DNA of 64,000 nucleotides from Chrysomallon squamiferum (Eukaryota; Mollusca; Gastropoda; Neomphalida; Peltospiridae). Shown one piece after another: positions 48,937-61,826 of this stretch (position 1 is its first letter; each line of letters begins with the position of its first letter). The DNA is taken from the NCBI GenBank assembly GCA_012295275.1, contig CM022671.1, positions 18,691,456-18,755,455 of the forward strand, read 5' to 3'. The position numbers and the translations under genes were made by a program. The notes beneath the pieces were generated by a model, which was not told the origin of the DNA, searched no databases, and saw only the letters and a program-made list of their open reading frames with translations.

Positions 48937-51645
48937 TCAGTTTTTCTCCATCTCTGTATCAGAAACTGAACACATTAAATCTCCTCCTTCTGAAGTTAGT
49001 ATTGGATCTGAAAAATTTAATAAAAAAATCATTACAATAAAATTTGTTTTTAAAAGTCATAGTTTATCAGTACTGAAGTTAGATCAAATGCTAAGAAGTT
49101 ATATATGCATATATATATAGATGCATGTACACACCTACAGTGATATAACATGGGCCTCCTCATTAAAGGTGGCATTTGATTTTTAATTTGCGTGCACAAG
49201 ATTTATATAAAGGCATTGATGAAGGCTAAATAAATCAGTGATTTCCAGTTGAGTGACAATAGAGGAGTTTGTCTCTCAAACTGCCATTATTATGCCAAAA
49301 ATATAAATTAGTAACTAAAAGGTTTTCTGATTCATATGGCCATTGTTATTTATAAAAAATAAATAAATAAACAAATAAATAAAAATTAAAAAAAGCTAAG
49401 TGTATGCTAGATGTATAATATTAAAAATAAGTTCAAGTGTTGTTAATATTCATTATGGTACATTCTGTGAATACAGAGATTGGTTTTGAGACTCAGTTCT
49501 TTATAAACAGTAGTATCTAATTATAAATTTAACATTAGTAGTAAACAAATGATAATAATATGTCTTACATTTATGATGCCAGATTAATATACAATGCTCT
49601 AATTACAATTTTGGACATTTTAGAAATTAAAATAACTATAGTTAGATTATGTACTTGATGTGAGTTAAAATCAAATCACTGGAAAGCAATCATTTTATTT
49701 CTCAAAGCTAATGTACCTGAAAATGCACTCATGAGTTCACCATCGTTGCTGTTGGACTGAGAGAAATGAGGAGGAGATGTAGAAGACACTCGGACTAGGA
49801 CCTCATCATTGCAGTTGGACTGTGAGAAATTCGTAGGTGAAGCTGAACAAGACATCACCAGCACCTCATCATTGCTGTTTGACTGGGAGAAATGTGGTGA
49901 TGGTGACGATGATCCAATCACAATTCCTGATGTGTGAGGATGGTTAACTTCATCACTGAGAACAGAGTCTGAAACTGGCTAGAAAGTGAAAACAATCATT
50001 AGAAACAAGGTGGTGGAAAAAAAATATATATGTTGATCTAATGATTGAATTGTGAAGTACTAGAAATATATCAAAATTAAACTCATCTGCAAACCATTAA
50101 TAAGAATACGAAATTTCTTTTATTCACAAGTCTCGATATTAGACAGACATTAACAACAATTAATTAAATTTTCTGAACTTCCTGTTTCTAGGTAGATACA
50201 TTTCTGTCTTTTTATTATTTGTCATACATTATTGCAATTTATTTTCAGAAAGAAATATGTTTTAGCTGAAGTATTTGCACATAAAAGATATTAGTAACTA
50301 ATTCATGTACTAAACTTTATCAAATGAATCCTAAGAATTTCTTAATATTCTACAGTAGTAACAATATTTTAATTCTTTCTACTGAGAACACAGCTATGTA
50401 CAGTAATGACTGTTACCTCAAAACTTTCTATTATTTCTTCCTGCTGATGTGCATGTAACAATTCACAGCCATCTGTGGTCAACTGGTCAGAGTGGGAACC
50501 AAGAGAATGCAGCTCTGGAAAAAAAAAACAACATTTTTTTGATTTCAATGAATTTTATTCTTCTTTCATTTCACAATATCTGTTTTCTTAAACAATATTA
50601 ATAGTTAAAAAGAAACAAAGACACTGGATTTTTTAAGAAGAGGAATATATTAAGACTTCATATCTGAACCTGAGGAAAGTGAGCATTAAAATAAAAGAAA
50701 TGCTAATTTTAAAATAATTTCATCATGCGAAATAATACCTTGATCAGAGTTTTCCAGTCCGTCATTGAGATGTATGGAAGTTTCAAGACCTGAGCCATCT
50801 AAAGATGATTCATCTGCTGAAGTTGTGATGATTACCCGTGGCTGATTGTTCAGTTGAACCATGACATTTTCATTTACTTCTATTGAATCTTCTGACTGCG
50901 ATTAAAAAAAAAGACATAACTATTTTTGGTAGGAAGTATGTATCTTATATAAAGTTAGAAAATGCTGCCATAATTCATTATGTGGTTATGAGAGGGAAGC
51001 TTACACTTTACAAACTTGAAAAAGTTGCCCGAACTGATTATTTACCTGTGAGATAGGCAAAGCTTGTACAATGATGTGATCTGTTGCCATTGTGGTTGCC
51101 AGGGATACTGCTGGCCCATTTTGAGGCTGTGCAATAAGCAAAGCTGCAGTGCTGGTTGGTGTTAAATGATGTAACACTTCATAAGCTTGGAAACCTTCAA
51201 CATCTTCAGCTTCTCCTAGTAAATCAAGACAATAAAATATTATCTTCATCTTTCCTGTCATATTATCTTCAGATAAAAAATAAAAATGTTGATTCGTAAG
51301 TATTGTGTGTGTGTGTTACAGGTATTATATGTTTATGCATGTAGATAAGATAGATAGACAGATAGACAGACAGACAGACAGATAGTTCTATCAATTAAAT
51401 ATTGAGATAAATTCCTTTGTTTTATTTTTCTGAACAGAAATAGTAAAGTAGATAGTGTATCAAAATTAACTGAAAGCTGGAGTAAACTGAAAATAAACTG
51501 TTTGAAAATGAAGAATGACACTAAATAATTTATCAGGATATTGATAATTAAATTATTTTAGTATCTATTGCTCTAAACTATGAAAAAGATTGAAAAAGTC
51601 TGAATTTTTGACAATGTAAAAATTTAAAATGCCTTTGAATAATAC

Positions 51646-51693
<48 letters not shown>

Positions 51694-52399
51694 CAATAAT
51701 TATATATGTATGTATGTATGTTAATTTAGTCTTTTTCTCAATTCAAAATCTTTTACAAATTAATCATGATATTTTGGAAAAACAAAACCTGTCACATGAA
51801 AAACATACCTTGAGAAAGACTTTGCAGGTCTAAATTAGTAGCAGTTCGTGAATTCTGACCCAGAACTCTAGGCTTTTGATATGAGGTATAATGATGAATA
51901 TTTTTCAAATAGCTGATGACATCTAGAGGTAAACAACATTAAGATACAAAAATATAATACTACATAATAAAAATATAGTGAACAAATTTCTTAATATATT
52001 AAAGCATTTTATTTTATTTTTTAAACCAAAACATCCATGACAATACAATGTAACTGTTAGCATAACATTGAATAGACACATTATTATTTCAAATCATTCT
52101 TGTTGCATTGTGCTTACTATTATTATTATTGTTTTGTTGTTTTCTTTTTCCTTTTTTGTTTTTTAATTAAATGGTATTTAATTAAATGAAATAATTTTCT
52201 TCTAATTGACAGTTAAACGATAATTTTATGTGTAAACTTTGCTATAAATAAACTTCACAAGGATTCGTGTTATTTAACAGAAATGCTTCACAGAATCCAG
52301 TTTAGGGAAATTAAGAGAGAATCTTGTTATTTGTCATCTGTTTTTTTATTGCTGTTATTGGTACATTAAAGATTAAGTTTTTTATGTCTGTATGTAGGT

Positions 52400-52457
<58 letters not shown>

Positions 52458-52470
52458 CAACAACAACAAG

Positions 52471-52518
<48 letters not shown>

Positions 52519-55500
52519 AATAATAATAATAATAATAACAATAACAATAACAAAACAAACCTTCAAAAGGAAGTGTCTGGTAGTTAGGAACATGGCGTTT
52601 CAATGACCACCATTTTCCACGAAGCCACTGGGGAGACCGCACACTGGTAAATTTAAAATATATATATATATATATACAAGCACACAGATTATATATATGT
52701 ATATGTATATGTATATGATTATAAATGAATATTAGATGAGGAATGGTTTAACTATTAAATATTGCTACAATTATAAAGTTATGAATTATACAATTATGCA
52801 ACTCTTTTGTTTCATATTTGTGTTAGGAGGTCAAAGCAGACTTAGTATGTTTTCATTGATTACTTGCATATAAAGAATGATATATTAAATACCTGAAATA
52901 ATAAAAAATTAATATAATGCACCATTATAGTTGTTTCTTCAGCTAATAATTTGACTGAGATTCCCAATTAATTGTGTGAGACTGAAAAGCCAGTAATTGC
53001 TATTCACAATTTATCACTATTAGGGGAAAACACAACAATGTGGTTCAGAATCATTTATTACGATTTAGATAAAATGTGCCCATTTTCATTTCTTTATGTA
53101 ATCCATGCAGTTAAACTGTGTATGGATAAGTATAGATAACATCTTCACGATGTCCATATTACAAATTCAAATATTTTTCATAAGTCAAACACTTTGCAGT
53201 GACTGCATTAATAATGCTAAGGATCAATAAGAACCTACCATCCAATGTTAATTAACATTATTCAGTTTAGATGCAAAGAATTTTTTTTATTTTAGTTGTA
53301 ACTTGACACTTAAATAAAATTAAGTAATAGATATTTTCAATTAATATACATAAAAATACATTTTTTTCTCATTCATTTCTGTCTTTCTTTGTAAATATTT
53401 TAAAAATAAACCATTCTTATAATGAAATGGAAATTGTTCTTTGTAATTTCTTTTTTTGTTTTAGTAATAAAATGAACAGAATCAATTCACTTAATAAAAT
53501 GCATTGACTATCAAGAATTTTAATTTAGCTTATTATTTCAAGACTCTCTCTCTTTTTGAAACTAAAGTTTGTAAAAATATTAAGTCAACTAATGAAAATA
53601 ATCGGCCATTGTTCTGTTGATATATATCTGAATACACATACACACCTTGCCCAGTTTTGTGCCAGCTCATTCCAGTCTATCTCAGTATCCTCTTTAACAC
53701 CCAGACTATCAATTCTGTACAAAACAAAAACATTACAGAAATTATTAAATGTCGGTAAATGGGAAAATAAAGGAAAGAAATTAAGTTAACAAAAAAAAGT
53801 AAAAAAAAGTAAATAAAACCTATTATATTAAATTGTAAATATAAGAAATGGTGAGAGATATATGCTGATTAATTCTATCTGTTATTTGTTATATTCTTGG
53901 AAGGAAATTTTAAAATATTTTATAATAAACAGAACATCTATGATTCTAACAGAGCTTTATGGTTAATGTATAAATGCTAATGTTATATGTTATTTATACA
54001 GAACTGTAGCACTTTGTAATACAATTAACTGTAATGTTGTAGTACTTTGTTATATAATTAACTGTAGTATCATAGCATTTTGTTTTATGTCTTATTTGTA
54101 ATATTGTGGTATTTTGTTATATGTCATTTGTAATGTTGCAGTACTTTATTTTATAGTTATTTGCAGGGTTGTAGCACTTCATAATATATTATTTGTAGTA
54201 TTGTAATGTTACATTATTCCTTACACTTTGCATAACAGTTATGAATAAAATTATTAAAATTCTATCAAACAAGTTAAGTTTTAGTTAAATAATTTGTTTA
54301 ATATAAGCTAATGATTTTATTACACTTCTTAATTTATAAATCTCATTAAATTTATATTCTGCTAAACTGTTTTAATGCTTTCATTTTCACATTACGACAA
54401 AATTAATCTTATGTCATCATAATTAAATGGATTTTAATTATTTACCAGACATTGTTATGGTTCTTATGTCACTTGCTGACTTGATTCCAATAATAATTAA
54501 GATATGATTTATGTTTAGCATTATAATTATTGCACTCCTCAAAATGATATACCTTGTTTTTGTTAATCATTATGATACAGATGCATTATGTTCAATATAT
54601 CATAACTTAATAATCCTTCCAAATCATTATTTTCACTATGAAATAATCTCCTTTTTAATATTCTATGGGTTAAAATAGCTTCTCCAGTGTTTGAGTTGGA
54701 ATAATTAAAAGACTGATACCATTTTACTGAAGCCATTCGTAAACATTACATTATCATTAGAATTATTTTTTTAGTATCACTTTCATGAGATGATGAATGG
54801 TTTAACTATTAAATATTGCTAAAATTTAAAAAGTTATTAATTAGAATTATCTTTCATGAAAGTTACCTACTTTAACACAAGGTTGATATCATCTTGTCGT
54901 AACCATTCAGGACCACCCTGCTGTTTCCAGTTGAGATAATTCAGCCATTTGGTTCGACATTGTTTCTCTGATCTCGTTCCTACTCGCTCTGCAACAGCTG
55001 CCCATGAAAGCCCATGAGTGATATTCTCACCTAGAAATGACAAATACGATACATGTCACAGTTGTTGTTGTTTGTCATGTTTTTAATATAAAAGAGAGGT
55101 TGAATTTTTAAAAAATATTACCTACTTTCATTCCAGTTTGAATCCATATTCCAAACTGGACTATAATGGAGAATGTATTCGAAGAATATGGCAGGAGTCA
55201 GACAAAGTAAAGCTACAGTTTGTCAGTGTTATGATAAAATCTAAAACAAACTAGGTTTTGTATGGTTGTTTTTTCCTTAAACACCCTTCTGTTTCTCATC
55301 ATATGATGTTTTATCATTTGCAATAATCAGGTTAACAGAAAAAATGAACCAGCGTTTGCTAGTATACACTTTATGATTATATTGTTTTCTGATCAGTCAG
55401 TTATGATACCCATTACAAGTGAGTTATTTCTACTCTAAAATGTTTCTGCTGCAGTTACCTGACTGAGCTCCAGCTAGATCATACACAGCACCAGATAATC

Positions 55501-58500
55501 GCTGTTCTTCTTCTGTGAGCCATTTCCCTGTCAGTATTAAAACAGTCATGAAAAATGGTAATAAAACTAAAATGCTAAATTATTAAATTATAATAAAGTA
55601 ATATGACAAAATAAATTATGATATAATGTGATTCTTTTTTGCAGCATAAGACTGATACTACAAATTGACAAGGTGACAAAACACAAAGCCAAACCCTACA
55701 ACCAGTTAAAAAAGTTACCAGATACTGGAATAATAACAGGTAGTGATGTTTTTAAAGAAACATTTAAAAGTGTTTGACATCAAAAAGTGAATTTGTCTTT
55801 CTGGACAGAAATATAATTCAGACTTTGATTGCTTCAGAAAATATAATCTAACATTAAAAATCTATATTTTACTTAAGAAGGTTGGAACTCTCAGTATGAA
55901 AACATACTTCTTATGTTTCCACTATTGCAGACATCTTTCAGCTGATATTGTTTATTATGTAGCTGCTGTGCAGAAATATAATAAATTCCTGTAATAATAA
56001 ATCTAGATTCTAGATATGATATAATTATGATGCTATGCTATGTCATGATATTATAAAAATGACAAATGAGAATTAATACCTGAGTTACAAGAATCTTTCA
56101 TCAAACGACATTTGTCTTTCACAGATGAAGCACTGCGGCCTAGAACTGCACCAATAGCAGCCCAGTCATTACCATGTTTTGTACGTAACCTAATATAAAA
56201 AAAAACACTGTACTGTACTGGGATAAATAACAGGTATATATACACCTAATTTCTTCCAAATTATGTATTCTTTTTACCTTTTAAAAAAAAAAAAACACAC
56301 ACATATAATATAAACAGTTTAATCTTGACATTTAAATAGGAGTTAAAATGTTTCAAGGAAAATTGATCAAATCTTTGCTAACAAAGAGAAAGAATAGACC
56401 TTTATCTGTTTCAACAAGTTTTGCTGTATTTGCCATGCAATAAAAATGTTAGATATTTTACAGAAAGCACAGAAATAATCTGGAACTATTAATTATTAAA
56501 TTATAAATTAATTGTACTTACTCTCTTAGTTTGTCCATCTCTTCAGGAGTGTATTTCCCCATGTGGTTTTTCTGGTCGTACAATCGAGTTACTCGACGAT
56601 AAACTGAAAAAAGAGGTCGCTGCAGTCCTCTAGCAATGGATCTGTAAAAGTCTTTTCTTTCATCTTTTGACATTTCAAATATTATTTCTGTTGGATTTAA
56701 TATATCATTTTCCTGAGAGAATAAAAAAATACAAATTGAAAAAAATACAAATTTGTTTTTTACTCAAATTAAATATCCTTAAATGCACATTTTGTATTTT
56801 CTTGATAATTTTTAAAATATGAAAAACAATTCTATTAATTACTACATAACCTATGAAACAGTTTTATCAAAAATATATACCCCAGAGTCAGTTTTACTAA
56901 TGAACAAAATTACAATAAACTTTATATTTCTCATGAATTTGAAAATTAGATTACAATAATTACTAATTTCCCACTCTCACTGTTGAAAGACAGATATAAA
57001 TGCACATGTGTTTTGAATCATGTTATTAGAAATTCCATGATGTTTTGATAGAATAAAAAAAAAAAGAAGAGAGAGTGAACTTACATGAAAGAGCAAATAA
57101 AAACAAACCCAGAGATTAGATTAATTACAAACCTTGCAGTAATCATTGATATTTGCTTGAAGTAATTCTGTTTCTTCCTTTGTCCACTGTCCTTGACGCC
57201 ATCGATGACCTGAAAAAAAAAGTCATCAATAAACTGAAAGTGTTAAATAAACTGGATCACAGGCTATAACAGGATTAATCCTTTGTTCTGTCAATCTCAG
57301 ATTACTATTCAACATTATGCTGATGAGGAAAATGTAACAAAATATTTAAAAAATTAAACAGAGAATACAAATATAATATCCCATAACAGTCTGACAATCA
57401 AGTATATATAAAGCTATTAGGAAAAGGCAGCAGAAGATTAAATTACCTTTACTTTGGAATGTAGCCTTATCATCTCGTGTGGTGAACCAGGCTTGGGTGA
57501 AATCATTAGTAGATGATATTTTTTTTCCACTGCCACCAGATACTGCAGGTCGTTTGTGTAACCCTGCAGGCTGCAAATAAAGCTCTACTTAAAATCTATG
57601 AAGAAGAATCTGATATAAATGAACAGTTTGCAGAATTTTGATGTCAGTCACTCATTCACACACACATGTATACCCAGGCACACAATATTATATTATGAAT
57701 CTCATTCTAAAGTAATTTAGAAAATATCAGAAACTGAACTGCTGTTACTTAATTGTATACCTGTGATATGTCTATTTCAGCTTTCATGCTTAGCTCTCCA
57801 CTTCCATCACCTGTAATGTAATATAAAGTAATAAATATAATATATCATATACTGAATCTAACTACATGCCACAAGTAATAACAATACATTTCTTTAAAAA
57901 TGTTGTTTTGTAGGTCATATACAATAAAAAAGTTATTGTTTTTATAATTAAATAATTACAATTAAGAAAATGGCGTAATGTGATAATCCAGACAAAATGG
58001 TGTCTGAAAATACCTGATACAGACAGGACATATGTCTGCCCATCTTCTCCTTCCAGACGAATCAACTTTGACATTGGTTCAGAACCATCAGCACCACTTG
58101 CTTGTCCACCATCCAGAGAAAATGGAACTGAATCATTTAAAAAATAAAAATTACTCACTGATCAATGAAGAGAATTGTGTGGTAAAAAAATATTATTAAT
58201 ATTTAACATCGGATTTCAAATTCAACTATATATGTAACATGAATGAATGTGTGCATGTGTTTGTGTGCATTTATACTTGTAATGAATATATAGCATGGCT
58301 CATTAATACCATTGAATTCTTTAAATACAAACTGAACAATATATTCTTCATGTAATGTTTTAGCTTAGGATGCAAAAGCCAGGTAATATATAAACAAACA
58401 AAAAGTCACAAAATCCATGTGTAGAATCTAACCTGTTATGTGAGTGCTGTTAATTGTTGTTTGTGGAAGTATGATAAACTGATGAGGAACACATGTTGTT

Positions 58501-58631
58501 GGTAAGTCAATTAGTGTTGGTTTGATATCCTCTTTTAAACTGCTGTCATCCACACTTACTGCCTGGACCTTGTCCATTTCCTCTCTCGTAGTGACACTTT
58601 CATCTTGTGTCAAAACACCATCATCATCCAT
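48937..58631 (-). CDS. DMTF1: cyclin-D-binding Myb-like transcription factor 1
   Basis: Seventeen coding exons: 58631-58433, 58127-58014, 57810-57761, 57570-57447, 57209-57133, 56712-56522, 56189-56080, 55527-55459, 55030-54871, 53714-53646, 52643-52561, 51922-51809, 51215-51046, 50895-50739, 50514-50417, 49978-49717 and 49007-48937. They sum to 2118 nt (705 aa, human 760), with phases continuous throughout. The start has context ACCATGG, with an in-frame TAA upstream after an acceptor. The nuclear DNA-binding core (residues ~145-415) is strongly conserved: QAWFTT, TEIIFEMSKDERKDFYR, then Myb-like repeats with KYTPEEMDKLRE/KHGNDWAAIG/GRSASSVKD, WAAVAERVGTRSEKQCR.KWLNYLNWKQ, and SVRSPQWLRGKWW. 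Further matches are IIVQAL, QPRVIIT and, in the last exon, DPIL. Vertebrate DMTF1 activates ARF and binds D-type cyclins. A shorter end is possible if exon 16 reads on to the TGA at 49676-49678. Confidence 0.92.
49723..49906 (-). repeat. three in-frame 63-bp repeats inside DMTF1 exon 16
   Basis: The 21-residue unit SP..FSQSN.ND..L occurs three times (phenylalanines at about residues 625, 646 and 667). The DNA copies are still similar, so this is a fairly recent coding minisatellite in the acidic C-terminal region. Confidence 0.85.
51345..51384. repeat. (GATA)n/(GACA)n microsatellite
   Basis: Interrupted tetranucleotide repeat in an intron of DMTF1. Confidence 0.85.
51651..51691. repeat. (TA)n microsatellite
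   Basis: Perfect TA run in a DMTF1 intron. Confidence 0.9.
52402..52552. repeat. (AAT)n-(AAC)n-(AAT)n compound microsatellite beside a DMTF1 splice donor
   Basis: About 150 bp of trinucleotide repeats lie in the intron after DMTF1 exon 11. The tract begins within ~10 bases of the donor (GT at 52560-52559). All long ORFs here (poly-N, L, I, V, Y, C) are repeat artefacts. Confidence 0.95.
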
Positions 58632-58646
58632 GGTATGAGCTTACAA

Positions 58647-61600
58647 CTAAAAATCAAGAGTTAAAAATATTTGCAAATATCAAGAAATAATTAATAATAA
58701 ACAGTTCAGTTTGTGAGACCTATCTAAAAGTGAAAAAGTTGTTCTGTCAAGCAGAGATCAACTTGGTAAAATAAATATGTATGTGCGTGTGTGTGTGTGT
58801 GTAAGAAGAAATAGAAAAATGCTAAACAATTCTTACAAACTTTATAATCCTTCATATCTAGACATTATTGTAACAGGATAATAAAAGAAATTTATTGTAA
58901 TATATTTTATGTCTTAATGTAAGAGATGGTAGATTGATTTAATTCTTTTTCACATTTTCAGAAACTGTTTCCAGTTTGAATTAAACTTCTGAATGTCAGG
59001 ATTCAAAATGTCCTGTTAGCAATATCTGTTTTGTGAATCAGGCAGGAGTGAAAAAAAGTAAAGATAACTGATGCTCAATACAGAATTTTTTATTTTTAAT
59101 AGTTAATATTACTATGCAGATCAGAACTAAAATAAATTGTTTAATGATAAACATTTGCAATTATTGCTTCAACAATTGTAAACTCATCATTTGCAATAAA
59201 AAAGTGATGCATAAAATGAACAAGATGGCAGTATGCACTAAATTAAATGTAAATTAACAAAGTATTTGAAAACATTGTTAGTATCAATACTTGATGTAAT
59301 TAACTTATTCGTCAGATACTTAAAAACTGCTTAATCATATGCTAATATTCTTCTTTAACGCTGATTTCAATGAGAAAACCCACCGTTTAGGAGATTATGC
59401 TTTAAGTGTTGTGTATTTAACCCTATATTTTATGAGTATTCCTACATGTTAACTGCATGAGATTATTCAGTTATGATTAAAATAAAAAATAAATAATTTT
59501 TTTTAAGGAATACAAATCTGAAATGATTCACTGGTTATTTTGTCAAGTCAACAAAAGTAATCATCATAATCTGATTCCAATCGGAAGCAATGCCAAAAGT
59601 ATGTGTCCAATATATTCAAAGTGATCACTGCACTAAGGATGAACGTAACTACTATCCTATCAGTCTGTTCAGTTAGTTGGCAATTTTTTCTTTTCCCTCA
59701 AATATATTTAAAATATGTGAAAAAGTGTATTGTGAACGCTGCTACTGATATGAAATTAATGACAAAATTTTATCATTCCAGATCCAAATGGTTGTCAAAT
59801 GAAATTTGGTTGATATATGTATAGAGACTTGATGTACAGCTATCATACTTATTTTTAGCTCAGAGTATTTCCATTTTACATAAGAATTTATCATAAGACA
59901 GAGAAAAATAACAAATTTGTTGTATAGCCTAATCCTACCAAGCCAAACTGTTAGGATATAATTTTCTGATATTCTGAGGCAGAAGAAAACCACATGGGAA
60001 GAAACAGAAAAATATGTTTGTAATAATAAAGTTGTAGGTTGTGAAATATTCAGATTTTATATGCAGACAGTTCACTTTGACTCTACAAATAGTATAAATT
60101 ATTTTTATTATGTATGTATGTTATTCAGTAAAATTTTATATATATATGCAAAATACAATATTACTTTATAGGAACCATATCAGGTTTAGAGAATTTTATA
60201 CAGAAAATATTAATTTTTAATTCAGGTAAATGAAGAAGGAAACTCAAAATAAATGTGTATACAAACATTCAAAGCAAGTTATTTTTTTTATTTTTTTACA
60301 AATTATTATTTTCATAAATTAGACATTTGTTCTTTTATTTTTGGATTATTTGTTAATTTGAGTTTTTTAAACACTTTTAAAAGGAAATTTTCACAGATAC
60401 ATTAAAAATTATTTTACTAACAAACACCACTGTAAGAAAATATGTTGTGCATTAATTATAATGAAAAGAAATTTATCTTAAACTGTTATCAATGAGATAT
60501 CTAATTATTATTCCTTTGGTGGGATAAGAAATTATTTTTATTCAATTGAATGATAAATAAGATTTCATTTCAACTCTTAGTGTGATATATAATAGTATAT
60601 CCAATACCATCCTCAATAGGTTATTTTATATGGGACTTTCAAAACTATCCCCAAATTTCTGCTGGAAAATGAAGTCCTTCATTTATCATACTTTCATTTT
60701 CAACACTTAATACATTTTTGTTATCCTTTTTCTAAAATTTTCTAGTTCTTCATTTCTTGACTCAGTGAAAAACAAATACGATTCATTCATATTTTCTCAT
60801 TTAATTATTAATATTTAAAACACAACGTAAAATTATAACTGTCCCTTTATAAAAAATATTCAAATCATATAAAGAGAAATATTCCAAACAGACCTTTTTT
60901 TAATATCAAACCACAAATGACGTTTTAACATTTTTTTAATTTTTTTTTTAACTGCAGTAGAATAGGGTGGCCATTTTCGGTTTTAAATAACTAGTTTTCA
61001 AATAATGTTCAGTAAAGACATTCACAAATAAATAAAAACAGCCGAACAAACCAAACAAGCAAAACAAGCCAAATCATAAATGATCATTATTAATTATCAT
61101 CATTAACTATTAAATGACGCTATTGCATATCATGAAATCATGTTTTAATTCAAATAAATAATATCACAAACAGACTTTGGTAAGGAAACAACTCGTCGCC
61201 ATTTTGTTTTATGCAAAAAGTGTAAGATTCTGGACAATAATACAAAATATGACGTCTTTTATTCAGATCCCATATAATTTAGAATTCATGAGCAAAGCCC
61301 TTTTTCGTTTGACAGCAACCACGTGTGAGCCACTGACCTTGTTTAATGTTTTCGTCCGGGTAGTTTCTAAAGAACCAGGATGACAGAGAACCAGGATGGA
61401 GCGTGATTACAACGCGGAATGATATTTTGAAAGATTGATTCATGTCGCTCGTTTCCGGAAATTTAATTATAAGTTTTGATCTGGTCCAAAACGTTAATAC
61501 TGTAATTATTTGATGTCGAAAGATATTAATTTTATTTAATTTAAATATTATACACATATAAAATATGTTAGCGCCATGAAATTCAAAATTAAGTTGAAAT

Positions 61601-61826
61601 ATAAGGCCTACATACGCATAAATACAGACATATTTCAGAATATATAATTATAATAATATATATTTTTTTAAAGGTTGAATCCATTAACTAATAACAACAA
61701 CAATATTTTATAACTGTCATAGAATAAACAAATATTTTGAAGCAAAATATATTAACGCACTTATTTGTTGTGCGCTTCATTAGTTTCTGAAGCAAACTGT
61801 CTCGTGTTAAAAAGTAAATAGCGACC
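58647..61826. promoter_or_regulatory. head-to-head intergenic region of DMTF1 and SUCLG2
   Basis: No coding exon is visible. The DMTF1 exon 1 acceptor (AG at 58648-58647, read on the minus strand) implies an untranslated upstream exon here. The least AT-rich part is about 61180-61450. It contains AAAATGGCGA on the minus strand (YY1-like, around 61197-61206) and an E-box CACGTG (61320-61325), both common near housekeeping start sites. This is the best candidate for the DMTF1 promoter, with SUCLG2 starting ~0.4 kb further right. Placement is inference, and no start site can be read directly. Confidence 0.35.

Noticed and set aside
49676-49716. Read-through C-terminus of DMTF1 (ends at the TGA at 49676-49678)
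   Set aside because: The splice from 49717 to 49007 keeps phase and adds a DPIL segment seen in vertebrate DMTF1, so it is preferred; the read-through form remains a minor alternative.
52311-52642. Poly-Asn, poly-Leu, poly-Ile, poly-Tyr and poly-Cys ORFs
   Set aside because: Produced by the AAT/AAC microsatellite. The only real coding here is DMTF1 exon 52561-52643.
59603-59993. Short ORFs on both strands between DMTF1 and SUCLG2
   Set aside because: AT-rich, overlapping on opposite strands, with no splice sites fitting a gene.
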